Shown: positions 8,701 through 15,896 of the stretch, piece after piece | How the letters are laid out: every line of letters begins with the position of its first letter | Numbering within the stretch: the stretch's first letter is position 1 | Source of the DNA: Actinobacteria bacterium UBA5176 | GTDB taxonomy: Bacteria > Actinomycetota > UBA4738 | Assembly (NCBI GenBank): GCA_002413305.1 | Contig: DHWS01000021.1 | Location: 48,805 to 82,954 of the forward strand | Direction: 5' to 3' | Length of the DNA: 34,150 nt | Notes under the pieces: generated by a model | Told to the model about the DNA's origin: nothing | Database searches by the model: none | Seen by the model: only the letters and a program-made list of their open reading frames with translations | Translations under genes and position numbers: made by a program

Positions 8701-8948
8701 TCGTTCGTCTCGTCGGGCCGGTCCAGGAGCACGCCCCCTCAGCGGAGGGAGGTTCGGCGCTGTTGGACGTGGAGGAACGGCGGTTGCTCGGCCTCCTCAC
8801 GGAAGGCCTCACCAATCGGGAGATCGCCGAGCGGGTAGGGGCCACTCAGGAGGCTGTGGCCGTGCGGCTCCAGGAGATGTTCGCCAAGGTCGGGGCATCG
8901 TCCAGGGGCGAAGCCACGGCGTTCGCCCTTCGCGAAGGGATGCTCTAG
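5727..8948 (+). CDS. AAA ATPase regulator with C-terminal LuxR-type HTH (LAL-like)
   Basis: A 1073-aa signal-transduction ATPase of the large ATP-binding LuxR type. An N-terminal STAND/AAA module carries Walker A GEPGIGKT (residues 58-65) and Walker B LALFVDDLQWAD (163-174). A long alpha-helical TPR-like region (about 400-950) follows, rich in alanine and arginine. The last 58 residues (1016-1073) form a GerE-type helix-turn-helix, with GLTNREIAERVGATQEAV as the core. The HTH is somewhat degenerate after the recognition helix (VRLQEMFAKVGASSRGEA), but the family fold is clear. The stop is one base before the next gene's GTG, so the two are an operon. Mycobacterial proteins such as Rv0386 join a cyclase, this ATPase and a LuxR HTH in one chain; here the cyclase is a separate gene. 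The target genes and ligand are unknown. Confidence 0.88.
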   Translation: MSTETLAFDPVQQALCPLALQMRRVTGSIVGRPLELAAIANELGGVRARGLTAVTLEGEPGIGKTRLLLAALEMAESEGFVAIAVSADEELRAPFLLMRSVMASAANQETLSAETREAVNRAVEALSGRDDPTVAMLPPDQRLLRQFDLSALALRQAARDRPLALFVDDLQWADDDSLRALRYLIRAAGPSSIFLVLALRPEEAAFATEAVTLVADMERMGLVRRMKLARLTHVETGGFLRQLLGGEIDLPSASIVHAQAEGVPFILEELMRAYRETGLIQQIDGRWTLSRGAERLVPSAVHTLVQRRAAHLPEATELVLAESAVLGRSFSLRDLRAVRGRLEEEDLGADQLAAALDPAAAAGLLSRHPEGSPADYNFTHEQVREFALSPLSAPRRRAVHQAIVDMLTEAGEPSVESLPLLVHHAAAAGNAELCARFSIQSARAALAAQAPEEARRVVEVAMPMASAPVDRVTLLSLRDDALAMLRRPTDRLDGLAELTALADALGDPHIDLQVMLRRSAALRQAEQEDLATDLARRAREIAAQRGDRRAELSACLELGQALLKLSMGEGFTPSADGDPDGAEEAYRGAVALAEELGDEANLAAAVRELGVIQLGKLRTWFIDQVRAGQQLPLMARSAAGETLDEIMVTLPIAPLAFETQGLFQRALELFEKLGDRRGVMSTVIAMAYLRFGPDIHVGGNPARRIEEIRRLTTRLRSLTNETERAVADAQMLYGAHVFARAKMIPDQALARGEEAYRAAIVMGDRSLEFLAAGGIAMAHLDLGETEAARTWLDRAAGAAAAAPTPLRSQRLGLWRGLCAAAAGDAAHMREHLERAVQAVTEQGRPAARCELLARLAVEAARLGAERADEELLALAERSAREAKEILPALPGHPPWGAQADAALSVCAMVRGDVDGALAAARAAVADLQAAMREDLYPEILLPVAGVLLAAGRDDERQLVTMYLQVMVGMIAQRTLDEDVRVRWFRGPLGREFVRLVGPVQEHAPSAEGGSALLDVEERRLLGLLTEGLTNREIAERVGATQEAVAVRLQEMFAKVGASSRGEATAFALREGML

Positions 8949-8949
8949 G

Positions 8950-9687
8950 GTGCTCCGCGCTCGGGTCGATCGGCATCGCTGTATCGGCGCCGGCAACTGC
9001 ATCACGATCGCCCCGACGGCGTTCGATTGGCACAAGGGCGACCTCCTGAAGGCCGACATCGTGGACACCGAGAGCATCGACGAGGAGTTGCTCCGGGAAG
9101 CGGCCTTCGCCTGTCCGACCCAGGCTATCGTGATCGAGGAGGTCTCCGAGCTGCTGCCCTGGCAGCTCCGGGCGGCCGGAGCCGTGCGGGCCCGGCGGGT
9201 GGTGAAGACGTTCATGTTCACCGACATCGAGGGATCCACGAACCTCGTGGAGGCGCTCGGAGACGAGGCCTGGGAGACGCTGCTCCGGTGGCACGACGAG
9301 ACCCTGCGGGGGCTGTTCGCGGCGCACGGGGGCGAGGAGGTCGCCGCGACCGGCGACGGCTTCTTCGTCGGGTTCGACAGCCCGGAAGCCGCCCTCGCCT
9401 GTGCGGTGGCGATCCAGCGCCGTCTGGCCGAGCACCGTCAGACGGCCGGCTTCGCGCCTCAGGTCCGGATCGGCGTGCATGCGTCGCAGGCCACCCAGGT
9501 GGCGCAGAATTACCGCGGAAAGGGCGTCCACGAAGCCGCCCGGATCGCAGCACTGGCCGCCGGCGGCGAGATCTTCGCCAGCCAGGAAACGGGCGTCGGT
9601 TCCCGCTACCCGCTTTCCGAGCCGTGGTCGGTGACCCTGAAGGGCATCTCCGAGCCGGTCGAACTGGTCTCGATCGGCTGGCGCTGA
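8950..9687 (+). CDS. [3Fe-4S] ferredoxin / class III nucleotidyl cyclase fusion
   Basis: A 245-aa two-domain protein. Residues 1-65 are a small ferredoxin of the type that serves cytochromes P450: cysteines C11 and C17 (CIGAGNC) and C55 (CPTQAI), spaced for one [3Fe-4S] cluster. Residues about 84-243 are a class III adenylate/guanylate cyclase catalytic domain with metal-binding D92 (FTDIEGSTN) and D136 (TGDGFF), and R198 in the GVHEAARIA motif. The usual Asn before that AAR is a His here (H194). The start GTG is one base after the upstream stop, so translation is probably coupled. The expected activity is cAMP or cGMP synthesis with redox or oxygen control by the cluster; the control is my inference. 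A frameshift fusion is unlikely because the linker is clean and in frame. Confidence 0.88.
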   Translation: MLRARVDRHRCIGAGNCITIAPTAFDWHKGDLLKADIVDTESIDEELLREAAFACPTQAIVIEEVSELLPWQLRAAGAVRARRVVKTFMFTDIEGSTNLVEALGDEAWETLLRWHDETLRGLFAAHGGEEVAATGDGFFVGFDSPEAALACAVAIQRRLAEHRQTAGFAPQVRIGVHASQATQVAQNYRGKGVHEAARIAALAAGGEIFASQETGVGSRYPLSEPWSVTLKGISEPVELVSIGWR

Positions 9688-9726
9688 CCGGGCCGCCGAC
9701 GGGACCGCGATCCGCACCCCTCGGGG

Positions 9727-10362
9727 CTACTCGGTGAGCTGGGTGATGCCGCGCCAGGCCAGGCGGACCAGTGTGTCCACGGCCTCAGCGCGCTGCTCCT
9801 TCGGCGCCGCGTGGTCTCGCTGCGCCGCGGTCTCGACCATCCCGATCAGGGCCAGGGCGACCACTTCGGCATGCTCGCGGTCCAGGCGGCCCTCGGACTC
9901 CCGCTCGATCAGGTTGGCGACCTCGGCGACCGCCGCGTCCCGCATCCGTTCGACCCGCTCCCGGAAGTCCTTCTCCGCCCCGACGCTCTCCTGCATCATC
10001 AGCCGGAAACCGTCCGCCTGCTCGTCGACGAAGTCGAAGTACGCCTGGAACGAGCGCCGGATCCGCTCGCGGTTGCCGACGGGAGAGTCCAGGGCTTCCC
10101 GGACCTTGTCGAGCAGGTCGGCGAGATCCTCGTCGAGCAGCGCCAGGTACAGGTCCTTCTTCGAGCTGAAGTGGTCGTAGAGGATCGGCTTGGTGATCCC
10201 TGCCTCCTTCGCCACCTCCTCCATGGAGACGCCGTGGAAGCCGGAGTTGCCGAACACCTTGCGCGCAACCTCGAGCAGCTGGGCCCGTCGCTCGGGGGCC
10301 CGCATCCGCCGTTTGGCGGTCTTCGGTGCCCCCGTCCTCGCTTCGGATTGACTCGGTGCCAT
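9727..10362 (-). CDS. TetR family transcriptional repressor
   Basis: A 211-aa TetR regulator. The N-terminal DNA-binding domain (about residues 25-72) contains SMEEVAKEAGITKPILYDHF, a textbook TetR helix-turn-helix, followed by a helical ligand domain. A basic, disordered N-terminal extension of about 22 residues precedes it. It is divergent from an acyl-CoA dehydrogenase gene, and two palindromes occupy the gap, so it probably represses both genes and releases on binding an acyl-CoA or related ligand. The start ATG at 10362 is seven bases from a TAATAA box on its strand, a leaderless arrangement. The cyclase gene upstream on the plus strand is convergent with it. Confidence 0.9.
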   Translation of the reverse strand: MAPSQSEARTGAPKTAKRRMRAPERRAQLLEVARKVFGNSGFHGVSMEEVAKEAGITKPILYDHFSSKKDLYLALLDEDLADLLDKVREALDSPVGNRERIRRSFQAYFDFVDEQADGFRLMMQESVGAEKDFRERVERMRDAAVAEVANLIERESEGRLDREHAEVVALALIGMVETAAQRDHAAPKEQRAEAVDTLVRLAWRGITQLTE

Positions 10363-10372
10363 TCGGGTATTA

Positions 10373-10401
10373 TTACCGCACGGTAACCTACCGACAGGTA
10401 A
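10373..10401. promoter_or_regulatory. Tandem TetR operators between tetR and the acyl-CoA dehydrogenase gene
   Basis: Two 14-bp palindromes lie one base apart: TTACCGCACGGTAA at 10373-10386 and CTACCGACAGGTAA at 10388-10401. The consensus is YTACCG-N2-MGGTAA. Their centres are 15 bp apart. The first overlaps the TAATAA -10 box for tetR on the minus strand. Location and symmetry fit a self-regulating TetR site; binding is inferred. Confidence 0.7.
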
Positions 10402-10435
10402 GTTAGGCCGAAGACGAACGCGAGGAGGCCTCGAG

Positions 10436-11623
10436 ATGGACTTTCAGCTTTCCGAGGACCAGCAGACCCTCCGCAAGTGGGTGCACGATTTCGCCGAGAC
10501 CGAGATCCGCCCGGTCGCCTCGCACTACGACGAGACGGAGGAGTTCCCGTGGCCGGTGATCAAGAAGGCCTCCGAGATCGGGCTGTACACGCCCGAGTTC
10601 TACATGGACGCGGTGGCGAACGACCAGACCGGCTTGAATCTCCCCCTGGCCTTGGAGGAGACCTGCTGGGGCTGCGCCGGCATCTCCCTCGGCATCTGGG
10701 GGACCGGCCTGCCGCTGTCCACGCTCGCCTACTCCGGCACCCCGGACCAGCTGATGCATTGGGTGCCGCTCATGTTCGGCACGCCCGACGATCCGAAGGT
10801 GGCCGCGCTCTGTGTGACCGAACCCGGCGCGGGCTCGGACGTGAGCGCGCTGCGGACAACCGCGCGACGCGACGGCGACGAGTGGGTGCTGAACGGCCAG
10901 AAGATCTTCGCCACCAACGGCGGTCCGGCGAACGTGCGGATCGTGGTGGCCACCGTCGACCCGAACCTCGGCCATCGGGGTCAGGCGGCGTTCATCATCG
11001 GCCCGGACACGCCGGGGATCCGGGCGGGGAAGAAGGAGCAGAAGCTCGGGATCCGCGCGTCGGACACCTCCGAGGTGATCCTGGAGGACTGCCGGATCCC
11101 GCTGGAGAACGTGCTGGGAGGTCCCGAGAAGCTGGAAGCGAAGTTCGAGAAGGCTCGGAGCGAGGGTGCGCGTTCGTCCGCGGCACTGAAGACCTTCGAG
11201 ATGACGCGGCCGTCGGTCGCCGCGCAGGCGGTCGGCATCGCCCGGGCGGCCTTCGAGTTCTCGCGGGACTACGCGAAAGAGCGGCAAACGTTCGGCCGGC
11301 CGATCATCGAGCACGAAGGGATCGCCTTCAAGCTGGCCGACATGGCCATGGAGATCGACGCCGCCCGTCTGCTCACCTGGCGCGCCGCGTGGCTCGCCCG
11401 CAACGGGACGTTCGAGCACGCCGAAGGCTCGATGTCGAAGCTCAAGGCCGGCGAGGTGGCGGTGGCCGTGACCGAACAGGCCGTTCAGATCCTCGGTGGC
11501 TACGGTTACATCAAGGACTTCCCCGTCGAGAAGTGGTACCGCGACGCAAAGATCTACACGATCTTCGAAGGCACGTCCGAGATCCAGCGGCTGGTGATCG
11601 GCCGGGCGCTGGCCAGGTCGTGA
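10436..11623 (+). CDS. Acyl-CoA dehydrogenase
   Basis: A 395-aa flavoenzyme of the acyl-CoA dehydrogenase family, which introduces the 2,3-double bond in acyl-CoA thioesters. The FAD-binding segment ALCVTEPGAGSDVSAL (about residues 123-138), the ERQTFGRPI motif and the C-terminal IYTIFEGTSEIQRLVI with catalytic E378 are all present. The start ATG has GAGGAGG at 10423-10429. It is controlled from the shared region with the divergent TetR gene. The exact chain length or branching of its substrate cannot be read from the sequence. A 22-residue charged insertion-like segment (KLEAKFEKARSEGARSSAA, about 224-242) precedes the helical C-domain. Confidence 0.93.
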   Translation: MDFQLSEDQQTLRKWVHDFAETEIRPVASHYDETEEFPWPVIKKASEIGLYTPEFYMDAVANDQTGLNLPLALEETCWGCAGISLGIWGTGLPLSTLAYSGTPDQLMHWVPLMFGTPDDPKVAALCVTEPGAGSDVSALRTTARRDGDEWVLNGQKIFATNGGPANVRIVVATVDPNLGHRGQAAFIIGPDTPGIRAGKKEQKLGIRASDTSEVILEDCRIPLENVLGGPEKLEAKFEKARSEGARSSAALKTFEMTRPSVAAQAVGIARAAFEFSRDYAKERQTFGRPIIEHEGIAFKLADMAMEIDAARLLTWRAAWLARNGTFEHAEGSMSKLKAGEVAVAVTEQAVQILGGYGYIKDFPVEKWYRDAKIYTIFEGTSEIQRLVIGRALARS

Positions 11624-11632
11624 TGCGTCAGG

Positions 11633-12637
11633 TTACTTGACGACCTCGGTCTCAGGGCCGGTGTCCGTGCTGGTCCGATCCGGGGCCGATCCGTTCGCAG
11701 ACGCGCCGTCGCTCAGCACCGCCGGCAGGCGCTCGCCGGTCTCCACGGTGAGCCGGAAGACGTCCGGCCGCGAGTAGTGCCCCACCGGGTCGAACTGGTA
11801 ACGGGACGAACGCGCCGTGGCGGCGTCGAGCTCCGCGTACAGGATCCCCTCCTCTTCGACCAGCGGGCCGGCCAGGACCTGTCCCTGCGGCCCGACGATC
11901 GTCGACAGGCCCCGAGACATCCAGTCGTCGTCCCCACCCCACAGCTCGCCCCGGCCGGGCACATCGTCCGGCACGTCGGACCCGCGCAGGAGCGGCGCCA
12001 CCCCGATCACGAACACCCGGCCCTCCTTGGCGATGTGACGAAGAGTGGAAACCCATACGTCGCTGGTGTCCCAGGTCGGTGCGCACCACACGTCGATGCC
12101 CTGCTGGTACATCGCGTACCGGGCCAGCGGCATGTAGTTCTCCCAGCACGTGAGCCCGCCCAGCCGCCCGAACGGCGTGTCGAACACCGACAGGGTCGAA
12201 CCGTCCCCGTACCCCCACACCAGCCGCTCGCCGCCGGTGGGCATGAGCTTGCGGTGCTTGCCCAGGTAGGAGCCGTCCGGTCCGAAGTAGAGCTGCGTGT
12301 TGTAGATCGTGCCTCCGTCCCGCTCGCGTTCGTTCACGCCCATCGAAACGTACGCCCGAGCCTTCTTCGCCGCACGGGCGATGGCCTCCGTCGCGGGGCT
12401 CGGTACCACGACCGAGTTCTCCAGCAGCCTGCCGTACAGCGCGTCCGAAACGCCGTCCCATGCCGGCGCCCGCCATACCCAGTCGGGGTACGTCGGCACG
12501 AAGGTCTCCGGGAACACGATCAGGCCGGCGCCCTTCGAGCCTGCTTCCGCGATCAGCGTGACCGCCTTGCCGACCGTGGCGTCCCGGTCCAGGAAGACCG
12601 GGGTAGCCTGAACCGCCGCCGCCATGACCTTCTCCAT
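11633..12637 (-). CDS. Nitrilase (carbon-nitrogen hydrolase, nitrilase branch)
   Basis: A 334-aa hydrolase with the complete catalytic triad of the superfamily: E44 (VFPETFVPTYPDW), K130 (KHRKLMPTGGER) and C164 (LTCWENYMPLARY). The CWENYMPL context and the YPDWVW loop place it with true nitrilases or cyanide-converting enzymes rather than amidases, so the likely reaction is nitrile to carboxylate plus ammonia. The start ATG at 12637 has GGGAGGG eight bases upstream, overlapping the end of the preceding gene. A disordered tail of about 30 residues (SDGASANGSAPDRTS) ends the protein. It is the last gene of the decarboxylase-S51-nitrilase operon. It ends nine bases from the convergent acyl-CoA dehydrogenase gene. 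Confidence 0.9.
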   Translation of the reverse strand: MEKVMAAAVQATPVFLDRDATVGKAVTLIAEAGSKGAGLIVFPETFVPTYPDWVWRAPAWDGVSDALYGRLLENSVVVPSPATEAIARAAKKARAYVSMGVNERERDGGTIYNTQLYFGPDGSYLGKHRKLMPTGGERLVWGYGDGSTLSVFDTPFGRLGGLTCWENYMPLARYAMYQQGIDVWCAPTWDTSDVWVSTLRHIAKEGRVFVIGVAPLLRGSDVPDDVPGRGELWGGDDDWMSRGLSTIVGPQGQVLAGPLVEEEGILYAELDAATARSSRYQFDPVGHYSRPDVFRLTVETGERLPAVLSDGASANGSAPDRTSTDTGPETEVVK

Positions 12638-12652
12638 GTCGCCCGCCCTCCC

Positions 12653-13402
12653 TTAGGACGTGAGCATCGGCGCCCGGAAGTTCGCCCCTGCTCCGGACTT
12701 CGTCCATCTCCCCCTGGTCCGAACCTGCACGACGCCGGAGCCGACCACGTGCCAGTCCCGGCCGTCTCCGACCGCGGCGGTCCGCTCGTCGATCGTCATC
12801 AGCCGGGTCTCCCTCGGGACCGTTGACTCGATGAAGTCCGTGATGCCCGGGGCGAAGCTCTCAAGCATGTTCCAATGCGGGGCGAGCCAGGTGTTGGGGA
12901 ATAGCCCGAGCCCCGGCTGCCATCGCTCGCCCTCGCTGGCAATGGTCGCCATGCTGTCAGGTGCCGCGGGACCCAGGCTCGCGATCCCGGCGCTGCACCC
13001 CGCGTAGGCCAGGCCCCGGTCCATCGCATCGAGCACCGCCAGCCAGAACGCCGAACCCGCCAGCGTCCTGGCCAGGTACGCCGGGTTGCCGCCGGAGAAG
13101 AACACCATCGACGTGCCCTCCAGCCGCCGGGCGAAAGAAGGGTCGTTCGCGTCATCCCGGGTCTTCACCGGGAGCGCTTCTGCAGCCACCCCCAACCGGC
13201 GGTAATGCGAACGCCCCATCCGAGCCCACGTGTCGAAGACCTTCGTTCCCTCCGGCGCGCTGGCCGTGGGCAGGATCAGGACCGAACCATCCCCGGTCGC
13301 CCGCTCCAACAGCCACCGGTCCACCGGCTCGGTCCACGGTTCGAACTCACCCGAGCCCAGCAGCCCGATGCTCCTGGACGCGGTCCCCTTGCGCGGGCTC
13401 AT
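12653..13402 (-). CDS. S51-family (peptidase E / cyanophycinase-like) protein
   Basis: A 249-aa protein with the class I glutamine-amidotransferase-like fold of family S51. The nucleophile elbow is YAGCSAGI with S137. FFSGGNPAYLARTL (about 101-114) is the oxyanion-side loop, and WLAPHWNML places H176 where the catalytic His is expected. It is clearly distinct from the CphB at 26637-27638, which has the DQHFxxR motif that is absent here. Substrates in this family are aspartyl or isoaspartyl peptides, but this branch is uncharacterised as far as I know. The start ATG overlaps the decarboxylase stop (ATGA), and the nitrilase starts 15 bases after the stop. Confidence 0.75.
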   Translation of the reverse strand: MSPRKGTASRSIGLLGSGEFEPWTEPVDRWLLERATGDGSVLILPTASAPEGTKVFDTWARMGRSHYRRLGVAAEALPVKTRDDANDPSFARRLEGTSMVFFSGGNPAYLARTLAGSAFWLAVLDAMDRGLAYAGCSAGIASLGPAAPDSMATIASEGERWQPGLGLFPNTWLAPHWNMLESFAPGITDFIESTVPRETRLMTIDERTAAVGDGRDWHVVGSGVVQVRTRGRWTKSGAGANFRAPMLTS

Positions 13403-14922
13403 CCGCGCAGGGTCTCTGGCCGGAGCTCCTTGTCCAGGCGCCCCCCCAGTTCGGCCGCGACCTCGAGCGTGGCCTCCACGTCATCGGCTTCGGTCCGGAA
13501 GTTCACGATGCACGCCCGCAGGACGAAGGCCTCGTGCAGCACCGCGTTCGAACAGAACGCCCGGCCGTCCAGCTGGATCTCGGTCATCAGCCGTTCGTTC
13601 AGGACGTTCAGGTACTCCTCGCGGCCGGGATCGTCCGGGAGGTCGCTCGGGGCGTAGCGGAAGCAGCAGATCGACAGCGTCACCGGCGCCATCAGTTCGA
13701 AGTCCGGGTGGGCTTCGACGCGGGCGGCGAGGTAGCGAGCCAACTCGGCGTCGTGCGAGATGCGCCGCGCGAACGCCGTGCGGCCGTGGGCGAGCAGCGA
13801 GACCCACACCTTCAGCGCCTGGAACCCCCGGCTGAACTGCGGCCCCATCATCCCGAGGTCGATGCCGTGCCCCGAGGTCTCCTTGTCCTCGTGGACGTAG
13901 GAGGCGAGGGCGGCGAATGACAGCACCAGGTTCGACCAGTCCCTCAGGAGCACGCACCCCCCGGAATGGGGCGTGTACAGCCACTTGTGCGGGTCGAAGG
14001 AGATCGAGTCCGCCCGTTCGATCCCGGCGAACATCGGCCGGAGGTCCTCGGCCAGGACCGCCGGGCCACCGTAGGCCGCGTCGACGTGGAACCACAGGTC
14101 CCGGGCGGCGCACAGGTCCGCGATCTCGGGAAGCGGGTCGATGGCCCCGGTGGCCACGGTGCCGGCGGTGGCGATGACCCCGATCGGCCGGATCCCGGAT
14201 CCGCGGTCCTGTTCGATCGCTTCGGCCAGCGCGTCCATCCGCATGCGGTAGTCGCCGTCCACCGGGATGGTCCGTACGCCCTCCCTGCCCATCCCGAGCA
14301 TGTCGGCGGCGCGCTGGCTGACCACGTGCACCTCCTGGGAGGCGTAGAAGCGGAGCGCCGGTCCCGACCGGATGCCGCTGCCCCGCACGTCCCAGTTGGC
14401 CTTCACGTCCCGGGCCACCTTCAACGCGACGAAGACCGCCATGGCCCCGCCGGAGACCAGATAGCCGCCGGCGCTCTGGGGGTCGAGGCCGAACTCCCGG
14501 CAGAACCAACGCATCAACGCCAGCTCGATCTCGGTGGCCGAGGGGGCCAATCGCCACCCGCCGACGTTCATATTCAGCCCCGCGGCCAGCAGGTCGGCCG
14601 GAGCGCCCGGTACGGTGCCGGTCCCGCTGATGTAGGCCATGAAGCGGGGGTGTCCCGGATACATCGAGTACTCGAAGGTCATCGCCCGGAGGTAGTCGAA
14701 CAGCTCGTCGTCGGGGAGGGGTTCGTCCGGGACCTCTCGAGCCATCGCGGCGCGAACCTGCCCGGCGTTCCACCGGCCGGCCACCGGCAGCTCGGGCAGG
14801 CGGCGGAGCAGCTCCTCCCACAGGTCCACTGTTCGGTCCGCGAAGGCCCGGGCCCGGTCCGCGTCCCAGTCGAGGTCGGACACGAGCGAGGGCCGCTCCA
14901 TCTCCCCCTCCGGTTCCGGCAT
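13399..14922 (-). CDS. PLP-dependent group II amino acid decarboxylase
   Basis: A 507-aa fold-type I enzyme of the aromatic-L-amino-acid/glutamate decarboxylase family. The Schiff-base lysine sits in SISFDPHKWLYTP (K317 if numbered from the upstream ATG at 14934). D285 in FHVDAAYGG and H203 in ASQEVHVVSQRAAD match the cofactor-binding residues. I prefer the ATG at 14922 because TATGCT at 14930-14935 lies seven bases before it, the leaderless spacing seen throughout the window; the ATG at 14934 falls within that box. Substrate cannot be fixed; tryptophan, tyrosine, phenylalanine or glutamate are all possible. It heads an operon with the S51 and nitrilase genes. Confidence 0.88.
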   Translation of the reverse strand: MPEPEGEMERPSLVSDLDWDADRARAFADRTVDLWEELLRRLPELPVAGRWNAGQVRAAMAREVPDEPLPDDELFDYLRAMTFEYSMYPGHPRFMAYISGTGTVPGAPADLLAAGLNMNVGGWRLAPSATEIELALMRWFCREFGLDPQSAGGYLVSGGAMAVFVALKVARDVKANWDVRGSGIRSGPALRFYASQEVHVVSQRAADMLGMGREGVRTIPVDGDYRMRMDALAEAIEQDRGSGIRPIGVIATAGTVATGAIDPLPEIADLCAARDLWFHVDAAYGGPAVLAEDLRPMFAGIERADSISFDPHKWLYTPHSGGCVLLRDWSNLVLSFAALASYVHEDKETSGHGIDLGMMGPQFSRGFQALKVWVSLLAHGRTAFARRISHDAELARYLAARVEAHPDFELMAPVTLSICCFRYAPSDLPDDPGREEYLNVLNERLMTEIQLDGRAFCSNAVLHEAFVLRACIVNFRTEADDVEATLEVAAELGGRLDKELRPETLRG

Positions 14923-14994
14923 GGCCGCCAGCATAGCGACAAGAACGGGGTGCTTGGAATCCGCTGTCGAGGGGATCCGTCGCGGCGTTCCTTC

Positions 14995-15834
14995 CTAGGC
15001 GGGTTGGGCCCTGGTCTCCTCCCGAGCCACCCGCCGGGCCGCCTCCCGGGCCGGGACGATCTCTCGGATGCGGGGCGGAAGAGCCGGCCGGAGGAGCTTC
15101 AGTGTGGCGATGCTGCCTCGGAGTTCGACCTCCCGGAGCGCATTCCACCGCACGCCGTACTGCTCCCGGAGCGGCTCGGGGAGCGTGCCGAAGGCCCACT
15201 TCGCCACGCGCTTCAGGACCGGCCGCCACGGTACCTCGCGGGGCGGTCGCCGGATGAGGTCCGCCACCTTCAGGGTGTCGCCGGTGACGCGGAGGATGCC
15301 GGATGCTGCGATCTCGTCGATGTACGCGCGAAGCTCCCGGGCCGTGGGGGGGATCTTCGAACGGTCCAGGCCGAGCAGCTCCGCCCCGGCCATCTGCTCC
15401 CGGTGATAGAGGTCCCGGCCGGCTTCGTCCAGACGCCCAACCGTGAGCCGTTCGAACAGGAGCTGCGAATCGACCAGGCAGGCGTGCACCCACAGCAGGA
15501 GCTCAGGGTCGGTGGCGTCGTAGGCGACGCCGGTGACCTCGTCGATCCCGTGGACGCCCTCGTGGACGAGATTGATCCGGCGGGCCGCTTCCAAGGCCTG
15601 CTCCCGCGTCCCGAAGGTGATCGTGTAGGTCATCTGCAGCGTGCGCTCGAGGCGCTTCCACGGGTTGCGCTCGTAGAACCCCGTCTGGCGAGCGCCGGCC
15701 AGTACGAGTGGGTGGGCGGCCTGCATCAGCAGGGCACGCGCGCCGCCGAACAGCACGGTCGTCTCCCGGTTGACCTGCCAGGAGACCGAACCCGGCCCGA
15801 ACAGCCCCGCTTCGGACGACACATCGCCGGCCAC
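14995..15834 (-). CDS. DUF2236 / MpaB-family oxygenase-like protein
   Basis: A 279-aa protein of the DUF2236 family (ER-bound oxygenase MpaB / latex-clearing protein fold), whose studied members bind haem b. The family hallmark MQAAHPLVLAGARQTGFY (about residues 37-54, with H41) is present, as are the histidines H91, H95 (LVHEGVHG) and H117 (LLWVHACLVDS). Actinobacteria often carry several copies with unknown substrates. The start is GTG at 15834, six bases after TACAGT (15841-15846 on the minus strand), so the message is probably leaderless. It shares a 62-bp divergent promoter region with the hydroxyacyl-CoA dehydrogenase gene. The decarboxylase gene follows 72 bases downstream but has its own promoter box. 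Confidence 0.85.
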   Translation of the reverse strand: MAGDVSSEAGLFGPGSVSWQVNRETTVLFGGARALLMQAAHPLVLAGARQTGFYERNPWKRLERTLQMTYTITFGTREQALEAARRINLVHEGVHGIDEVTGVAYDATDPELLLWVHACLVDSQLLFERLTVGRLDEAGRDLYHREQMAGAELLGLDRSKIPPTARELRAYIDEIAASGILRVTGDTLKVADLIRRPPREVPWRPVLKRVAKWAFGTLPEPLREQYGVRWNALREVELRGSIATLKLLRPALPPRIREIVPAREAARRVAREETRAQPA

Positions 15835-15840
15835 CCAACC

Positions 15841-15887
15841 ACTGTACGCGCCGGACCGCGCGTGGCCGGTCCCGATCCGGGTAACGT
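15841..15887. promoter_or_regulatory. Divergent leaderless promoters
   Basis: TACAGT (minus strand, 15841-15846) is six bases before the GTG at 15834, and TAACGT (plus strand, 15882-15887) is nine bases before the ATG at 15897. Neither gene has a Shine-Dalgarno. The two -10 boxes face away from each other across 35 bp. Confidence 0.5.
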
Positions 15888-15896
15888 CTCGGCCAG

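Noticed and set aside
5727..9687. Possibility that the AAA/LuxR protein and the cyclase are one gene broken by a frameshift
   Set aside because: The LuxR HTH normally ends a chain, the stop follows it at the usual place, and the next protein begins with a complete ferredoxin domain.
13964..13977. A CCCCGGAATGGGGC palindrome resembling the kinase-region operator
   Set aside because: It lies within the decarboxylase coding sequence, has a different spacer, and is explained by conserved residues there.
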